Below, one piece after another: positions 16,420-24,786 of a stretch of DNA of 53,838 bases; positions within the stretch are counted from its first letter, which is position 1; the number at the start of each line of letters is the position of its first letter. The notes beneath the pieces were generated by a model that did not search any database, was not told the DNA's origin, and saw only the letters and a list, made by a program, of their open reading frames with translations. The stretch is from an uncultured Collinsella sp. (lineage in GTDB: Bacteria; Actinomycetota; Coriobacteriia; Coriobacteriales; Coriobacteriaceae): contig URZI01000012.1 in the NCBI GenBank assembly GCA_900552385.1, positions 1 to 53,838 of the forward strand. The letters run 5' to 3'. A program made the position numbers and the translations under genes.

Positions 16420-17843
16420 GTGAGCACCCCCAACAAACCGATCGCGTGCTGCGCGACACTCGCATTCTGACGCTGCGCATTTGGGCTGTTGTCGGCTGCA
16501 TTGTCATCGCCGCTGTCATCTTTAACCTTATGGGCATCCTGGCGCCGGTTATTGAGTTTCTTGCCGTCGGCTCCATCATTGCCTTTGTGATGTCCCCGAT
16601 CACCAACTGGCTCGAGCACCATGGCGTGAATCGCGGCATCGGTTCGCTTGTCGCGCTTATTGTTGTTGTTGCCGTGCTCGTCGGTGTCGTTTGCATCTTG
16701 TCGCCGATTCTCTTTGGTCAGATCATGGAAGTCCTGAGCCGCCTGCCCGAGCAGCTTCGTGTTGCGGGTGGCGATCTCAATGAGATGATCTCGCATGCCA
16801 AGACGCTCAACAACACGCCGCTCAAGGAGTATTTGGACGATAATCTTTCGTCCCTGGTTACCGTGGCATCGAAGTATGTGTCTCAGATTGCTGCCGAGCT
16901 TGGTCGCGGTGTGTTCCCGCTCATCACCAATACGGCCTCGCAGTTGTTCGTGATTTTCCTTGGTCTGGTGCTTGCCTATTGGATGGCCTGCGACTACCCT
17001 CGCATGCATCACGAGATTTGCACCATCATCGGTCAGGAGAAGGAGACCTCGTACCGCTTTATGGTCGCCATCCTTTCTCGCTCTGTCGGCGGCTACATGC
17101 GCGGTATGGTCGTGACGTCCATCTGCGGTGGTTTCCTCGCCTTTATCGGTTTTATGATCATCGGCCATCCGTATGCGGCGCTCATGGCTATCTTTACTGG
17201 CATCATGCATTTGGTTCCGGTCGTCGGTCCTTGGGTGAGCGCGGCAATCGCCACGGTGCTCGGTTTCATGTTCAGCCCCATGTTGGCGTTATGGACGCTC
17301 ATCGTGACGATGGTCGCGCAAAACGTCACCGACAATGTGATTTCGCCTAAGGTCATGCAGAGCTCAGTGCAGGTGCATCCCATTATGAGCCTTACGGCTC
17401 TCGTTATTGGTTCGGCACTCATGGGGCCCATCGGCATGATTATTGCCATCCCGCTTTGTGCGGCCCTCAAGGGCATCTTCGTGTACTACTTCGAGAATGA
17501 GACCGGCCGTCAGCTTGTGGCCTATGACGGAGCCGTGTTTAAGGGCACGCCGTACCGCGATGCCGATGGCAACCCGGTCGCCGCCTACGACGCGCTCGGC
17601 GACGACACCTTCATCTATGAGTCCGAGCTCATCGGTAACGAGACTGCGCCCGAGGCCAAGGCCATGCCCAAGCCCGAGCTCGATAATCCCTGGATTAAGC
17701 TCTCGGGCCTGCAACCCGATGCCACGGGCTTCTTCAAGAACCCCTTCGCCAAAGACGATGATTCCAACTCGGACGACGATACCAATACCGGCATCGACGG
17801 CTCCATGGACGATGACGACAACTGGCGGGGTAATTCGGGTTAA
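16416..17843 (+). CDS. AI-2E family transporter
   Basis: This 475-aa polytopic membrane protein of the AI-2 exporter superfamily has paired N-terminal helices (about 20-60), further helices around 65-100, and the family-typical C-terminal helices including HPYAALMAIFTGIMHLVPVVGPWVSA and NVTDNVISPKVMQSSVQVHP. The last ~110 residues are a hydrophilic, strongly acidic tail ending in DDDDNWRGNSG that is not part of the core fold. Superfamily members export autoinducer-2 or act as Na+/H+ antiporters, so the substrate is undetermined. Its 4-base overlap with the sigma factor gene suggests it is a target or partner in the same stress response. Confidence 0.85.
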   Translation: MSEHPQQTDRVLRDTRILTLRIWAVVGCIVIAAVIFNLMGILAPVIEFLAVGSIIAFVMSPITNWLEHHGVNRGIGSLVALIVVVAVLVGVVCILSPILFGQIMEVLSRLPEQLRVAGGDLNEMISHAKTLNNTPLKEYLDDNLSSLVTVASKYVSQIAAELGRGVFPLITNTASQLFVIFLGLVLAYWMACDYPRMHHEICTIIGQEKETSYRFMVAILSRSVGGYMRGMVVTSICGGFLAFIGFMIIGHPYAALMAIFTGIMHLVPVVGPWVSAAIATVLGFMFSPMLALWTLIVTMVAQNVTDNVISPKVMQSSVQVHPIMSLTALVIGSALMGPIGMIIAIPLCAALKGIFVYYFENETGRQLVAYDGAVFKGTPYRDADGNPVAAYDALGDDTFIYESELIGNETAPEAKAMPKPELDNPWIKLSGLQPDATGFFKNPFAKDDDSNSDDDTNTGIDGSMDDDDNWRGNSG

Positions 17844-17876
17844 CATTCATACGTGCTAACATGCAATTTCGCTGAA

Positions 17877-17906
17877 GGGCCGGCATTGTGCCGGCCCTCT
17901 TTTTTG
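17877..17906 (+). terminator. Terminator of the sigma-factor operon
   Basis: A perfect 10-bp stem (AGGGCCGGCA / TGCCGGCCCT) with a 3-nt loop is followed by C and six T residues. It separates the AI-2E gene from alaS. Confidence 0.9.
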
Positions 17907-17932
17907 CACTTGCGCGGCGGGATGGTAATATC
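17905..17932 (+). promoter_or_regulatory. Candidate alaS promoter
   Basis: TTGCAC (17905-17910) and TAATAT (17927-17932) are separated by 16 bases, about 45 bases before the alaS start. The -35 hexamer overlaps the T-tract of the upstream terminator. Confidence 0.45.
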
Positions 17933-17977
17933 GTTACGTTTGAACTGTTTCGATGTGAAACCGAGGAGATTCCCTCT

Positions 17978-20635
17978 ATGAGTGCTGACTACCCGTCAAT
18001 GACTACGGCCGAGATTCGCTCCAAGTTCCTCAACTTCTTTGAGGAGCGCGGTCTTAAGCTCTATCCTTCTTCGTCCCTCGTCCCCGACGATCCTTCGCTG
18101 CTGCTTGCCAACGCCGGCATGAACCAGTTTAAGGAGTACTACCAGGGCAAGAAGACCATGAAGGAGATCGGCGCGATTTCCTGCCAGAAGTGCGTCCGCA
18201 CCAACGACATCGATTGCATCGGCGAGGACGGCCGTCACCTGTCGTTCTTCGAGATGCTCGGCGATTTCTCTTTTGGCGGCGTTTCCAAGGAGCAGGCTTG
18301 CGCATGGGCCTTTGAGCTCATCACCAAGGAGTTCAAGCTGCCGCTCGACCGCCTGTACTTTACCGTCTTTACCGAGGACGACGAGACCCACGACGTGTGG
18401 CGTTCTCTGGGCGTTGCCGAGGACCACATCTCCCGACTGGGCGAGGACGACAACTTCTGGGCCGCTGGCCCCACCGGCCCCTGCGGTCCCTGCTCCGAGA
18501 TCTACTTTGACATGGGCGAGGAGGTCGGCTGCGGCAGCCCCGACTGCAAGCCTGGCTGCGACTGCGACCGCTTCCTTGAGTTCTGGAACCTCGTGTTTAC
18601 CCAGTACGACCGTCAGGAGGACGGCTCCATGCCGGAGCTGCCGCACCGCAACCTCGATACGGGCATGGGCCTGGAGCGCATGGCTGCTATCATGCAGCAC
18701 AAGACTGCTAACTACGACGGCGATCTGATGCAGCACCTCATCAAGCTGGGCGAGGAGATCAGCGGCAAGACCTATGACGCCGACGATTACTCCGGCGCCA
18801 GCCGTTCTCTTCGCATCATCGCCGACCACTCCCGTGCCGTCGACTTCATGATCTCTGACGGCATCCTGCCCGGTAACGAGGGTCGCGAGTACGTCCTTCG
18901 CCGCCTGCTCCGCCGCGCCGTGTTCCACGGTCGCCTGCTGGGCATCGAGGGCGCCTTCCTGACCAAGTTTATCGACGAGGTCAACGCTCAGATGGGCGAG
19001 GCCTATCCTGAGCTGCTCAAGAACGTCGCGCTCGTCAAGGGTATCGTCGCCTCCGAGGAGGAGCGCTTCTCCACGACGCTCGACAACGGTCGCGTCTACC
19101 TGGATGAGGCCCTGGCAGCGCTTGCCGAGGGTGCTGTGCTTCCGGGCGATGTTGCCTTTAAGCTGCACGACACCTTTGGTTTCCCCATCGACCTGACCGT
19201 CGAGATCGCCGGCACCGCTGGCCACGATGTCGATATGGACGGCTTCACTGCCTGCATGGAGGACCAGAAGGCCCGCGCCCGCGCCAATGCCAAAGGCGAC
19301 GCCTGGGGCAGCTTCAACGACGTTTGGGTCGAGCTTTCCGACAAGGTCGCCGCGACTGAGTTCGACGGCTATGACAACGATGTGATCGAGGGCGCCAAGG
19401 TTGTTGCCATCGTGCGCAACGGCGAGTCCGTCGAGTCCGCTGCCGCCGGCGAGGACGTCGAGGTCGTTGTCGACCGCACTCCGTTCTATGCCGAGATGGG
19501 TGGCCAGCAGGGCGATGCCGGCGAGCTTTCCGCCGAGGGCGTTTCGCTGACCGTTTCCGATACCAAGAACCACAACGGCCTGTATGCTCACGTCGCCCAC
19601 GTTGCCGAGGGCACGCTGGCCGTCGGTGCTACCGTGACCGCCGCGCTCGACGCCGAGCGCCGTGGCTTCCTGCGCCGCAACCACACCGCCACGCACCTGC
19701 TCGACGCCGCCCTTAAGCAGGTCCTGGGCGAGCACGTCTCCCAGGCCGGCTCGCTGGTGACGCCCGAGCACCTGCGCTTTGACTTTACGCACTTCGAGGC
19801 CCTGTCCTCCGAGCAGCTCAAGGCTGTCGAGGACCTGGTCAACCAGCAGATCTTCGCTTCCAAGCCGGTCGTGACCCGTGTCATGGGCATCGACGAGGCT
19901 AAGGCTGCCGGCGCTGTCGCCCTGTTTGGCGAGAAGTATGGCGACGTCGTCCGCGTTGTCTCCGTGGGCGCTGAGGACCAGCCGTTCTCCCGCGAACTCT
20001 GCGGTGGCACACACGCTGCAAACACCGCCGAGATCGGCCTGTTCAAGATCATTTCCGAGTCCTCCACGGGCTCCAATGTCCGCCGTATCGAGGCCGTGAC
20101 CTCTAAGGGTGCCCTCGACTATATGGCCGACCGCTTGGCACTCGTTGACGCCGCTGCTACTGCGCTCAAGTGCCGCGTGGATGAGGTTCCCGCTCGCGTG
20201 GAGAACCTGCAGGCCGAGCTGCGCGAGACGTCCAATAAGCTCAAAAAGGCTCTGACCGGTGGCTCCTCCGACGCCATTTCCAGTGCCATCGAGGGTGCCG
20301 TCGAGCTCGGCGGCTACAAGCTCGTCGTCGCTGAGCTCCAGGGCCTTGAGGCTGCCGACCTGCGCAACGTATGGGATACCGTGCATCAGAAGGTCGCCGG
20401 CCCTGTCGCTTGTGTCGTCGCCAGCGTGACTGAGAAGGGCACTCCGGCCCTGCTCGCTGCCGGCTCCGATGACGCCGTCAAGGCCGGTTTCCACGCCGGT
20501 AACGTGATCAAGCAGATCGCGGGTCTGGTCGACGGTCGCGGTGGCGGTCGTCCCAACATGGCCCAGGCCGGTGGCAAGAATGCTGCCGGCATCGCCGATG
20601 CCCTCGCGGCCGCTAAGACCGCGCTCGGCGCCTAA
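17978..20635 (+). CDS. alaS: Alanyl-tRNA synthetase
   Basis: This class II synthetase charges tRNA-Ala and edits mischarged products. The 885-aa protein begins with the catalytic core (IRSKFLNFFEERG, NAGMNQFKEYYQG, then GPCGPCSEIYFD). It has the editing-domain zinc motifs HTATHLLDAAL and CGGTHAANT, and ends in the glycine-rich C-Ala region with GRGGGRPNMAQAGG. ATG 17978 follows GAGGAG; the frame is open back to 17888 but that stretch covers the promoter. It is followed at 17 bases by ruvX, an association seen in many Gram-positive genomes. Confidence 0.97.
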   Translation: MSADYPSMTTAEIRSKFLNFFEERGLKLYPSSSLVPDDPSLLLANAGMNQFKEYYQGKKTMKEIGAISCQKCVRTNDIDCIGEDGRHLSFFEMLGDFSFGGVSKEQACAWAFELITKEFKLPLDRLYFTVFTEDDETHDVWRSLGVAEDHISRLGEDDNFWAAGPTGPCGPCSEIYFDMGEEVGCGSPDCKPGCDCDRFLEFWNLVFTQYDRQEDGSMPELPHRNLDTGMGLERMAAIMQHKTANYDGDLMQHLIKLGEEISGKTYDADDYSGASRSLRIIADHSRAVDFMISDGILPGNEGREYVLRRLLRRAVFHGRLLGIEGAFLTKFIDEVNAQMGEAYPELLKNVALVKGIVASEEERFSTTLDNGRVYLDEALAALAEGAVLPGDVAFKLHDTFGFPIDLTVEIAGTAGHDVDMDGFTACMEDQKARARANAKGDAWGSFNDVWVELSDKVAATEFDGYDNDVIEGAKVVAIVRNGESVESAAAGEDVEVVVDRTPFYAEMGGQQGDAGELSAEGVSLTVSDTKNHNGLYAHVAHVAEGTLAVGATVTAALDAERRGFLRRNHTATHLLDAALKQVLGEHVSQAGSLVTPEHLRFDFTHFEALSSEQLKAVEDLVNQQIFASKPVVTRVMGIDEAKAAGAVALFGEKYGDVVRVVSVGAEDQPFSRELCGGTHAANTAEIGLFKIISESSTGSNVRRIEAVTSKGALDYMADRLALVDAAATALKCRVDEVPARVENLQAELRETSNKLKKALTGGSSDAISSAIEGAVELGGYKLVVAELQGLEAADLRNVWDTVHQKVAGPVACVVASVTEKGTPALLAAGSDDAVKAGFHAGNVIKQIAGLVDGRGGGRPNMAQAGGKNAAGIADALAAAKTALGA

Positions 20636-20652
20636 GAATCTAAGAAGTCGCT

Positions 20653-21081
20653 GTGGTTGCGCTCGCGCTGGACATAGGGGAGACCAGGATTGGCATCGCC
20701 GTCTCGAGCCGTGATGGCAAGATGGCGATGCCTGTCAAGGTGCTTCCGGCTGCCGAGGTCACCGGTATGGCCAAGACGTTCCGCTACCTGGTGGAGGACT
20801 ATGAGCCCGACATCCTGGTAAGCGGACGTCCCCTGACCATGGCCGGTGAGCCCGGCCCTCAGGCCGAGCGCGTTGCCGCTGTGGCGCAAAAGATTGCCGA
20901 CGAGCTCGATCTTCCGTTGGAGTTTGAGGACGAGCGTCTGTCCTCGCAAGAGGCCAAGCGTATCCTGCGCAAGCAGGGACTCAACGAAAAGCAGATGAGG
21001 GGCAAGATCGACATGATTGCCGCCAGCCTGTTTTTGCAGACGTGGCTCGATCGTAAAAACGAGGAGGTTTCGCATGCCTAG
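20653..21081 (+). CDS. ruvX: Holliday junction resolvase-like RuvX/YqgF
   Basis: This small RNase H-fold nuclease is implicated in 16S rRNA 5'-end maturation and recombination. The 142-aa protein starts VALALDIGETRIGIAVSSRDG, carrying the first catalytic Asp. Further conserved segments are DILVSGRPLTMAGEPGPQAE, LEFEDERLSSQEA and KIDMIAASLFLQTWLD, with the last Asp. GTG 20653 is the start that retains the first strand; AAGAAG lies upstream. It overlaps mltG by eight bases. Confidence 0.9.
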   Translation: MVALALDIGETRIGIAVSSRDGKMAMPVKVLPAAEVTGMAKTFRYLVEDYEPDILVSGRPLTMAGEPGPQAERVAAVAQKIADELDLPLEFEDERLSSQEAKRILRKQGLNEKQMRGKIDMIAASLFLQTWLDRKNEEVSHA

Positions 21082-22507
21082 TGCTTCCGATCCGCGCCAG
21101 CCGAATCGAACACAGCAGCCGGCGTCGCGCCCTGCCCAGCCTGGCCAGCGTCCGGCACAGCCGACGCAGCGCGCAGCTCAGCTTGCCGCGCGCCCGGCGC
21201 AGTCCTTCTCTCGTTCGGCCCAACCTGTTCAACAGACGGGTCAGCAGCCTTCTGCTCGTTCGTTTCAGCACTCGGCTTCTCACGCGGCTCAGCAGCCCAC
21301 TGCTCGTACGGCCCAGCCTGCAGGCGGCACCCGCTTTAAGCAGCAGGCACCTACCCAGCGAACGCAGGCCCCCCAATCGCATTCGCATCACGCTCGTGGT
21401 TCGCATGGCGTTGCTCCGGCGACCCGCTCGAGCTACAACACGCATGCTCGTCGCGGTGCTCAAAAGAAAAGCTCCCCGGTTCCCATGATCATCGGCGTTG
21501 TGGTGGCGGTGCTCGCGTTTGCTGCGATCGCTTTCTTTGTCGTGCCGGCCGTCAAGGGCTTCTTTGCTGGTGAGGATACGAAGGTCACGGCTGGTCAGCA
21601 GGTTACGGTGACCATTCCCGATGGTGCTTCGGGCGATACGATCGCTTCGATTCTCTCCGAGAACCATATCGTAGAAAATCCCAAGGATTACTATGCGGCG
21701 GTGAAAAAGCTCAACGCCGATATGTCGCTCAAGCCTGGTGATTATTCGTTCACCACACTCATGGATGCGACCAAGGTTGTTCAGCAGCTCATGGAAGGCC
21801 CCAACGCGGGCTCCATTGCGCTGACTATCCCTGAGGGCCTGACGGTCGATCAAGTCGCCGACCGTGTGGCCCAGGCCTACGACAGCATCTCTAAGGAAGA
21901 CTTCCTCAACCAGGCCAAGGCCTCCAACTACGTGGACGACTATAGCTTCCTTAAGGGCGCCGCCAACGACTCGCTCGAGGGTTTCTTGTTCCCCAAGACC
22001 TATTCGTTGGGTGATTCGCCGACGGCCGATGGCGTGATTCGCGCTATGCTCGATCAGTTTAAGACCGAGTACAAGTCGCTTGACTTTGCGAGCTGCGAAG
22101 CCAAGATCAAGGAACGCTACGGTGTGGAGATGTCCGACTACGACATCGTCAACTTGGCCTCTATCGTTGAGCGCGAGGGCCTCAACGCCGACCAGCGCGC
22201 GCACGTGGCCTCGGTCTTCTACAACCGTCTTGCTGGCAAGCTCGATGGTCTGCGCTATCTCAACAGCGATGCGACCATGATGTATGTCACCGGTGGCGAG
22301 GTTACCGCCGACGACCTGCAGAGCGATAGTCCGTATAACACCTATAAGCATGAGGGTCTGCCACCCACGCCCATCTGCTCTCCGTCGCTCGAGGCACTCA
22401 AGGCCACGCTTGAGCCGACCGACTCCGATGACCTGTATTTCTACATTACGCAGGACGAGGAGTACTTCTCGCAAACCTACGAAGAGCATCAACAGTCTTG
22501 GAATTAG
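21074..22507 (+). CDS. mltG: Endolytic murein transglycosylase MltG with long low-complexity N-terminus
   Basis: MltG cuts nascent peptidoglycan strands at the outer face of the membrane. The first ~130 residues are a disordered Gln/Pro/Ala/Arg-rich cytoplasmic region with repeated AQP/PAQ-like units. A membrane helix follows (about 136-160, MIIGVVVAVLAFAAIAFFVV), then a LysM-like part and the catalytic domain with the active Glu in LASIVEREGLNADQRAHVASVFYNRL. DAMM YVTGG-type sequence and GLPPTPICSPS also fit the family. ATG 21074 follows GAGGAGG and lies within the end of ruvX. The N-terminal region is longer than in most homologues. Confidence 0.92.
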   Translation: MPSASDPRQPNRTQQPASRPAQPGQRPAQPTQRAAQLAARPAQSFSRSAQPVQQTGQQPSARSFQHSASHAAQQPTARTAQPAGGTRFKQQAPTQRTQAPQSHSHHARGSHGVAPATRSSYNTHARRGAQKKSSPVPMIIGVVVAVLAFAAIAFFVVPAVKGFFAGEDTKVTAGQQVTVTIPDGASGDTIASILSENHIVENPKDYYAAVKKLNADMSLKPGDYSFTTLMDATKVVQQLMEGPNAGSIALTIPEGLTVDQVADRVAQAYDSISKEDFLNQAKASNYVDDYSFLKGAANDSLEGFLFPKTYSLGDSPTADGVIRAMLDQFKTEYKSLDFASCEAKIKERYGVEMSDYDIVNLASIVEREGLNADQRAHVASVFYNRLAGKLDGLRYLNSDATMMYVTGGEVTADDLQSDSPYNTYKHEGLPPTPICSPSLEALKATLEPTDSDDLYFYITQDEEYFSQTYEEHQQSWN

Positions 22508-22508
22508 C

Positions 22509-23006
22509 ATGAGGATTTTTAGCCCCAAACGTTACGTTGCCTCGGTCGATCGCATCGACCTTGATACCCTTTGGGCCGACGGCAAACGCGCCATTCTGCT
22601 CGATCGCGATAACACCCTGGTGCCGCGCGACACCGAGCAGGTTCCCGCTGCGGTTTCCGCTTGGCTCGATACCGCCCGCGCCAAAGGCTTTAAGCTGTGC
22701 ATGGTGTCCAACAACTGGCATCGCGACCAGGTCATGGCATCAGCACGCGAGCTGGGACTCGAGGCCATCAGCCATGCCATGAAGCCGGCGCCGTTTGCCC
22801 TCAAGGCGGGTCTTAAGCGCCTCGGCGCCACGGCCGACGAGGCGGTGCTGATCGGTGATCAGCTCTACACGGACGTGTGGAGCGGCAACTTCGCCGGCGT
22901 CGATACCATCCTGGTAAAGCCGCAGGCCACGCAGGACCTGTGGTATACGCAGATCTTCCGTATCTTTGAGCGCCGGGCCCTGCGCGACCTTCCCTGCGAG
23001 GAATAG
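22509..23006 (+). CDS. YqeG family HAD-type phosphatase
   Basis: This 165-aa HAD-superfamily IIIA phosphatase has the nucleophile motif LLDRDNTLVPRD, motif II MVSNNW, Lys in HAMKPAPFAL and the C-terminal GDQLYTDVWSGN metal site. The YqeG group in Bacillus lies in a conserved core cluster near aroE; here it adjoins aroK, supporting the assignment. The substrate is unknown (mitochondrial relatives act on phosphatidylglycerophosphate). ATG 22509 follows the mltG stop by one base, indicating translational coupling. Confidence 0.85.
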   Translation: MRIFSPKRYVASVDRIDLDTLWADGKRAILLDRDNTLVPRDTEQVPAAVSAWLDTARAKGFKLCMVSNNWHRDQVMASARELGLEAISHAMKPAPFALKAGLKRLGATADEAVLIGDQLYTDVWSGNFAGVDTILVKPQATQDLWYTQIFRIFERRALRDLPCEE

Positions 23007-23014
23007 GTCTCGTC

Positions 23015-23548
23015 ATGTCCCAGCACACCAAACACGGCTGCGACCATATCTTCTTTATCGGCTTTTTGGGCGCGGGCAAATCGACGCTCGCGCGCAACGT
23101 CGGCACTATGTTCAAGCGGCGTTTTATCGATACCGACCGCCTAGTCGTCCGCCGTTGCGGCAAGTCGGTAACCGAGATTTTTGAGACCGAGGGTGAGGAT
23201 CGTTTTCGCGAGCTCGAGACCTCGGCGCTCCGTTCGCTCCAAAGCGAGCGCAGTCTGTTGGTTTCGTGCGGTGGCGGTATCGTCGAGACGCCGGTGAATA
23301 TTGAGCTGATGCACGAAATGGGTACGTGCGTGTACCTCGAGGGCGACTTTGAGGATTCGATTCGCCAGATTCGTCGGTCCGACACGCGCCCCGATTTCCG
23401 CTCGCCCGAGCATGCCGCGCGCTTGTTTGAGCATCGCCGTCCGCTGTATCGCCAGGCCGCCGATATTACCCTTGATATTCGCAACAAGTCCTTCGAGGAC
23501 GTTTCCTACCTTTGTGCCGAGATGCTTTTGGAGCGTGGACTGCTATGA
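23015..23548 (+). CDS. aroK: Shikimate kinase
   Basis: This enzyme phosphorylates shikimate with ATP in aromatic amino-acid synthesis. The 177-aa protein has Walker A GFLGAGKSTLA near residues 16-26 and the shikimate-binding Asp in FIDTDRLVVRRCGKSVTEIF. It also shows Arg in EDRFRELE, the GGG motif in VSCGGGIVETP, and RRPLYRQAAD near the end. All main catalytic residues look intact. It is followed by, and overlaps by four bases (ATGA), the AroB-like gene, which itself appears inactive. Confidence 0.9.
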   Translation: MSQHTKHGCDHIFFIGFLGAGKSTLARNVGTMFKRRFIDTDRLVVRRCGKSVTEIFETEGEDRFRELETSALRSLQSERSLLVSCGGGIVETPVNIELMHEMGTCVYLEGDFEDSIRQIRRSDTRPDFRSPEHAARLFEHRRPLYRQAADITLDIRNKSFEDVSYLCAEMLLERGLL

Positions 23549-24654
23549 TTCGCCGCCAACTGATCAATTTCCAAAACCGCAGCGTCGATGTCCGTGTCGG
23601 ATTGGGCGCGTTCGATGAGCTGTCGCGCATGTTTGCCTCGGCTGTGGGCAAGCCTAAGCGCGCAATGGTGGTTTGGAACTCCGCCACATCCGAGCGTTTT
23701 GGTGAGGTCGTCGAGCATGCGCTGGTCGACGCCGGTTTTGTCGTGTCGCCGCTAGTCCTCGAGGTTTCGCCTGCCGGTGCTACGCTGGCCGATGCCGATA
23801 CCGTCTTTGGCGCCCTTTCGGCTAACGGCATTACCTGCGACGATCTCGTTGTCGCTGTCGGCGACACAGCGACCTGCTCGGTTGTTAGCTGGTGCGCCAA
23901 CCAGTGGTGTGGCCGAACCGAGTGCGCGTTGCTGCCGACGACCTTCGATGCAATGCTCACGGTCGCGACGACCATGAAGCCGCTCGTCGCTTCGTCGGCC
24001 AATGCGCTTCCCGCCATCGCGTTCCGTCCCGAACCGGGCTTGGTCGTGTGTGACCTCGACCTTGTTCGCGAGGCGGACCCCGAGGACCTCAAGCTCGGCT
24101 ATGTGGTACTTGTTGGCACCATGCTTTCGAGCAGCAAGTCCCGCTGGAATCAGTTTACTGAGACCGTCCCCGAGATTCTCGCGGGCGAGGAGGTCGCGCT
24201 CGTCAATGCCGTTCAATGGTCTCAGACTGCCCGCAAGGACGTACTGATGGCCACGAACCCGAGCGCCCGCCATGCGCTCGATTTTGGCAAGACGGGGGAG
24301 CGTACCTTGCGCGCTTGCTTGGGCGATGCCGCTTCGCAGGTCCCTGCCTACCAGCTGTTGTCCGAGGGCATGCGCTTTGAGGCGCGCCTAGCACATGACG
24401 CCTGCGACTTCGATATCGATTACGTTTTTGAGGTCGATGACTGCCTGGAGGACTTTGGTATCGAGGAACTTGCCTTCGATCTGGAGCCTGCCGCATATAT
24501 CGAGGAGTTCCGCAAGCAGCAGTTTGCACGCTCGAACCGCAGCATGTTGCCGCTGCCCGCGGCGCTCGGCGCCATTCGTCTAACGAGCGTTGAGGACGAG
24601 GTTCTTGAACGCCACGCTCATGCCTACTTGGCTTCTCGCAAAGAACTTCTCTAA
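23545..24654 (+). CDS. 3-dehydroquinate synthase-like protein, active site eroded
   Basis: The 369-aa protein aligns over its length with AroB, but almost every catalytic motif is lost. The NAD-binding GGGVxGD site reads LVVAVGDTAT (101-110). PTT survives (131-133), yet the following SSVGGKT is TVATTMK (139-145). The AEVIKYG region, with a metal-binding Glu, is KLGYVVLVG (183-191). The GHTFGHAIE region, with a metal-binding His, is DFGKTGERT (246-254), and the LHGEAV His is replaced in LLSEGM (271-276). The frame is intact with no stops and the gene overlaps aroK, so it is maintained as a protein. It may be a pseudoenzyme, perhaps a partner of AroK. An active AroB, if any, must lie elsewhere. 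Confidence 0.7.
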   Translation: MIRRQLINFQNRSVDVRVGLGAFDELSRMFASAVGKPKRAMVVWNSATSERFGEVVEHALVDAGFVVSPLVLEVSPAGATLADADTVFGALSANGITCDDLVVAVGDTATCSVVSWCANQWCGRTECALLPTTFDAMLTVATTMKPLVASSANALPAIAFRPEPGLVVCDLDLVREADPEDLKLGYVVLVGTMLSSSKSRWNQFTETVPEILAGEEVALVNAVQWSQTARKDVLMATNPSARHALDFGKTGERTLRACLGDAASQVPAYQLLSEGMRFEARLAHDACDFDIDYVFEVDDCLEDFGIEELAFDLEPAAYIEEFRKQQFARSNRSMLPLPAALGAIRLTSVEDEVLERHAHAYLASRKELL

Positions 24655-24736
24655 GATTTATTGACATCCATCGTCTTTCGTATCATGTTGAGGGGCGGGT
24701 TTTCAATCGGTTGCGGATCGCATACGATTCCGTACA

Positions 24737-24765
24737 TTGATTGAGACCCGTCCCGTCTTTATAGA
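24737..24765 (+). promoter_or_regulatory. Candidate pepP promoter
   Basis: TTGATT (24737-24742) and TATAGA (24760-24765) are 17 bases apart and lie 22 bases before the pepP start, ahead of an AAGAAAGGA ribosome site. Confidence 0.45.
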
Positions 24766-24786
24766 GACAACAAGAAAGGAATCTGC

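Noticed and set aside
17996..20494. An 832-codon open frame on the minus strand
   Set aside because: It is the antisense shadow of alaS, with low-complexity composition and no recognisable domain.
24660..24680. TTGACA with TATCAT before pepP as promoter
   Set aside because: The spacing is only 14 bases; the pair at 24737-24765 with 17-base spacing fits better.
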